A DNA stretch of 7,912 nt, taken from positions 1-7,912 of the forward strand of contig JAJBVR010000028.1 of assembly GCA_020859725.1 (NCBI GenBank), written 5' to 3'. Shown piece by piece: positions 7,668 through 7,912 of this stretch. Both the position numbers and the translations under genes were made by a program. Each line of letters opens with the position of its first letter. Positions within the stretch are counted from its first letter, which is position 1. The notes beneath the pieces were generated by a model. The model did not search any database, was not told the DNA's origin, and worked only from the letters and a program-made list of their open reading frames with translations. The stretch is from Clostridiales bacterium (GTDB lineage: Bacteria > Bacillota > Clostridia > Oscillospirales > Acutalibacteraceae).

Positions 7668-7703
7668 TAGATATTTCATCCAACAATAATTTTTATTTGA
7701 GTG

Positions 7704-7732
7704 TTGACAAATTAATTATCATTGGTTATAAT
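7704..7732 (+). promoter_or_regulatory. Consensus sigma-70/sigma-A promoter of the tRNA-Gly gene
   Basis: TTGACA (7704-7709) and TATAAT (7727-7732) are both exact consensus hexamers separated by exactly 17 bases. Transcription would begin near 7738-7741, only a few bases before the mature tRNA 5' end at 7747. The perfect match fits a strongly and constitutively expressed stable RNA. Confidence 0.5.
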
Positions 7733-7746
7733 TCTATATGTAATTT

Positions 7747-7822
7747 GCGGATTTAGCTCATCCGGTAGAGCGCCACCTTGCCAAGGTGGAGGTGGCGAGT
7801 TCGAGTCTCGTAATCCGCTCCA
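7747..7822 (+). tRNA. tRNA-Gly (anticodon GCC)
   Basis: A complete cloverleaf can be drawn. The acceptor stem is GCGGATT (7747-7753) with AATCCGC (7812-7818). The D stem is GCTC (7756-7759) with GAGC (7768-7771). The anticodon stem is CCACC (7773-7777) with GGTGG (7785-7789), with loop TTGCCAA and anticodon GCC at 7780-7782. The variable loop is 5 bases. The T stem is GCGAG (7795-7799) with CTCGT (7807-7811), including one G-U pair, and loop TTCGAGT. The discriminator is T7819 and CCA is encoded at 7820-7822. It reads GGC and GGT codons. Nothing in the sequence suggests tRNA decay or an integrated element at its 3' end. Confidence 0.5.
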
Positions 7823-7823
7823 C

Positions 7824-7855
7824 AGCCGGCTTTTATCAGACCGGCTTTTTATTTT
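7824..7855 (+). terminator. Intrinsic terminator of the tRNA-Gly gene
   Basis: AGCCGG (7824-7829) pairs with CCGGCT (7841-7846) around an 11-base loop and is followed by TTTTATTTT. The hairpin starts one base after the encoded CCA, so the transcript carries a single tRNA. Confidence 0.5.
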
Positions 7856-7912
7856 GCATAAATCAATATGCATTTAAAGTATAATATAACAAAAGCTGAT
7901 GAATATTAATAC

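Noticed and set aside
7880..7885. TATAAT as a second plus-strand promoter near the right edge
   Set aside because: The best upstream match, TTGCAT, is 20 bases away and weak. A lone TATAAT is expected by chance in this AT-rich DNA.
7747..7912. tRNA-Gly 3' end as an integration site for a mobile element
   Set aside because: No integrase and no repeat of the tRNA 3' end is found in the window, and a normal terminator follows at once.

Overview
The window reads as a chromosomal stretch from a low-GC Firmicute, most likely a gut-type clostridium (Oscillospiraceae-like). This is inferred from the A+T-rich sequence, strong AAGGAG-type ribosome binding sites, a DnaD-domain gene next to a DnaC/DnaI-type helicase loader, and a consensus sigma-70/sigma-A promoter in front of a CCA-encoding tRNA-Gly. 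No taxonomic search was possible.

Layout from right to left. A tRNA-Gly(GCC) gene lies on the plus strand at 7747-7822, with a perfect promoter (TTGACA-N17-TATAAT) and an intrinsic terminator. Everything else is on the minus strand and reads away from the tRNA. A candidate promoter at 7639-7667 precedes a two-repeat DnaD-domain protein (6538-7602) and then a DnaC/DnaI helicase loader (5548-6519), which together form the replication-initiation module. Next comes a gene for a single-pass membrane protein with two DxNxDG-type domains, ancestrally about 524 aa, that is now broken (3938-5513). It is followed by an intact 804-residue predicted glycoside hydrolase of the GH123_N/DUF6067-like type (1497-3911), and finally by a GH29 alpha-L-fucosidase gene broken at its 5' end (38-1487). 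Spacings are short throughout: the ribosome binding site of the fucosidase overlaps the stop codon of the gene before it. All five minus-strand genes could therefore be one transcript, or a replication pair followed by a carbohydrate pair.

The main result of close reading is that two of the five minus-strand genes are decayed, which a plain list of open frames hides. The fucosidase carries an in-frame TGA where a Trp is expected, plus two single-base losses in homopolymer runs. The visible 403-residue open frame is only the C-terminal five sixths of the enzyme and lacks the FGIFIHWG strand. The membrane protein has CTG in the place of its start codon, a broken junction between its two domains, and two single-base gains in homopolymer runs, so that its second half is spread over three frames. 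The genes around and between these two are clean over their whole lengths. Either this is genuine recent decay or the assembly has local homopolymer errors. The in-frame stops, the start-codon change and the Trp-to-Arg change are harder to explain as homopolymer errors.

I see no CRISPR array, transposase, phage gene, toxin-antitoxin pair or defence system here. The least-understood items are the intact hydrolase, whose substrate I cannot name, and the membrane protein directly behind the helicase loader. [Form note: the original gave no feature confidence values; the uniform 0.5 is a placeholder required by the schema.]
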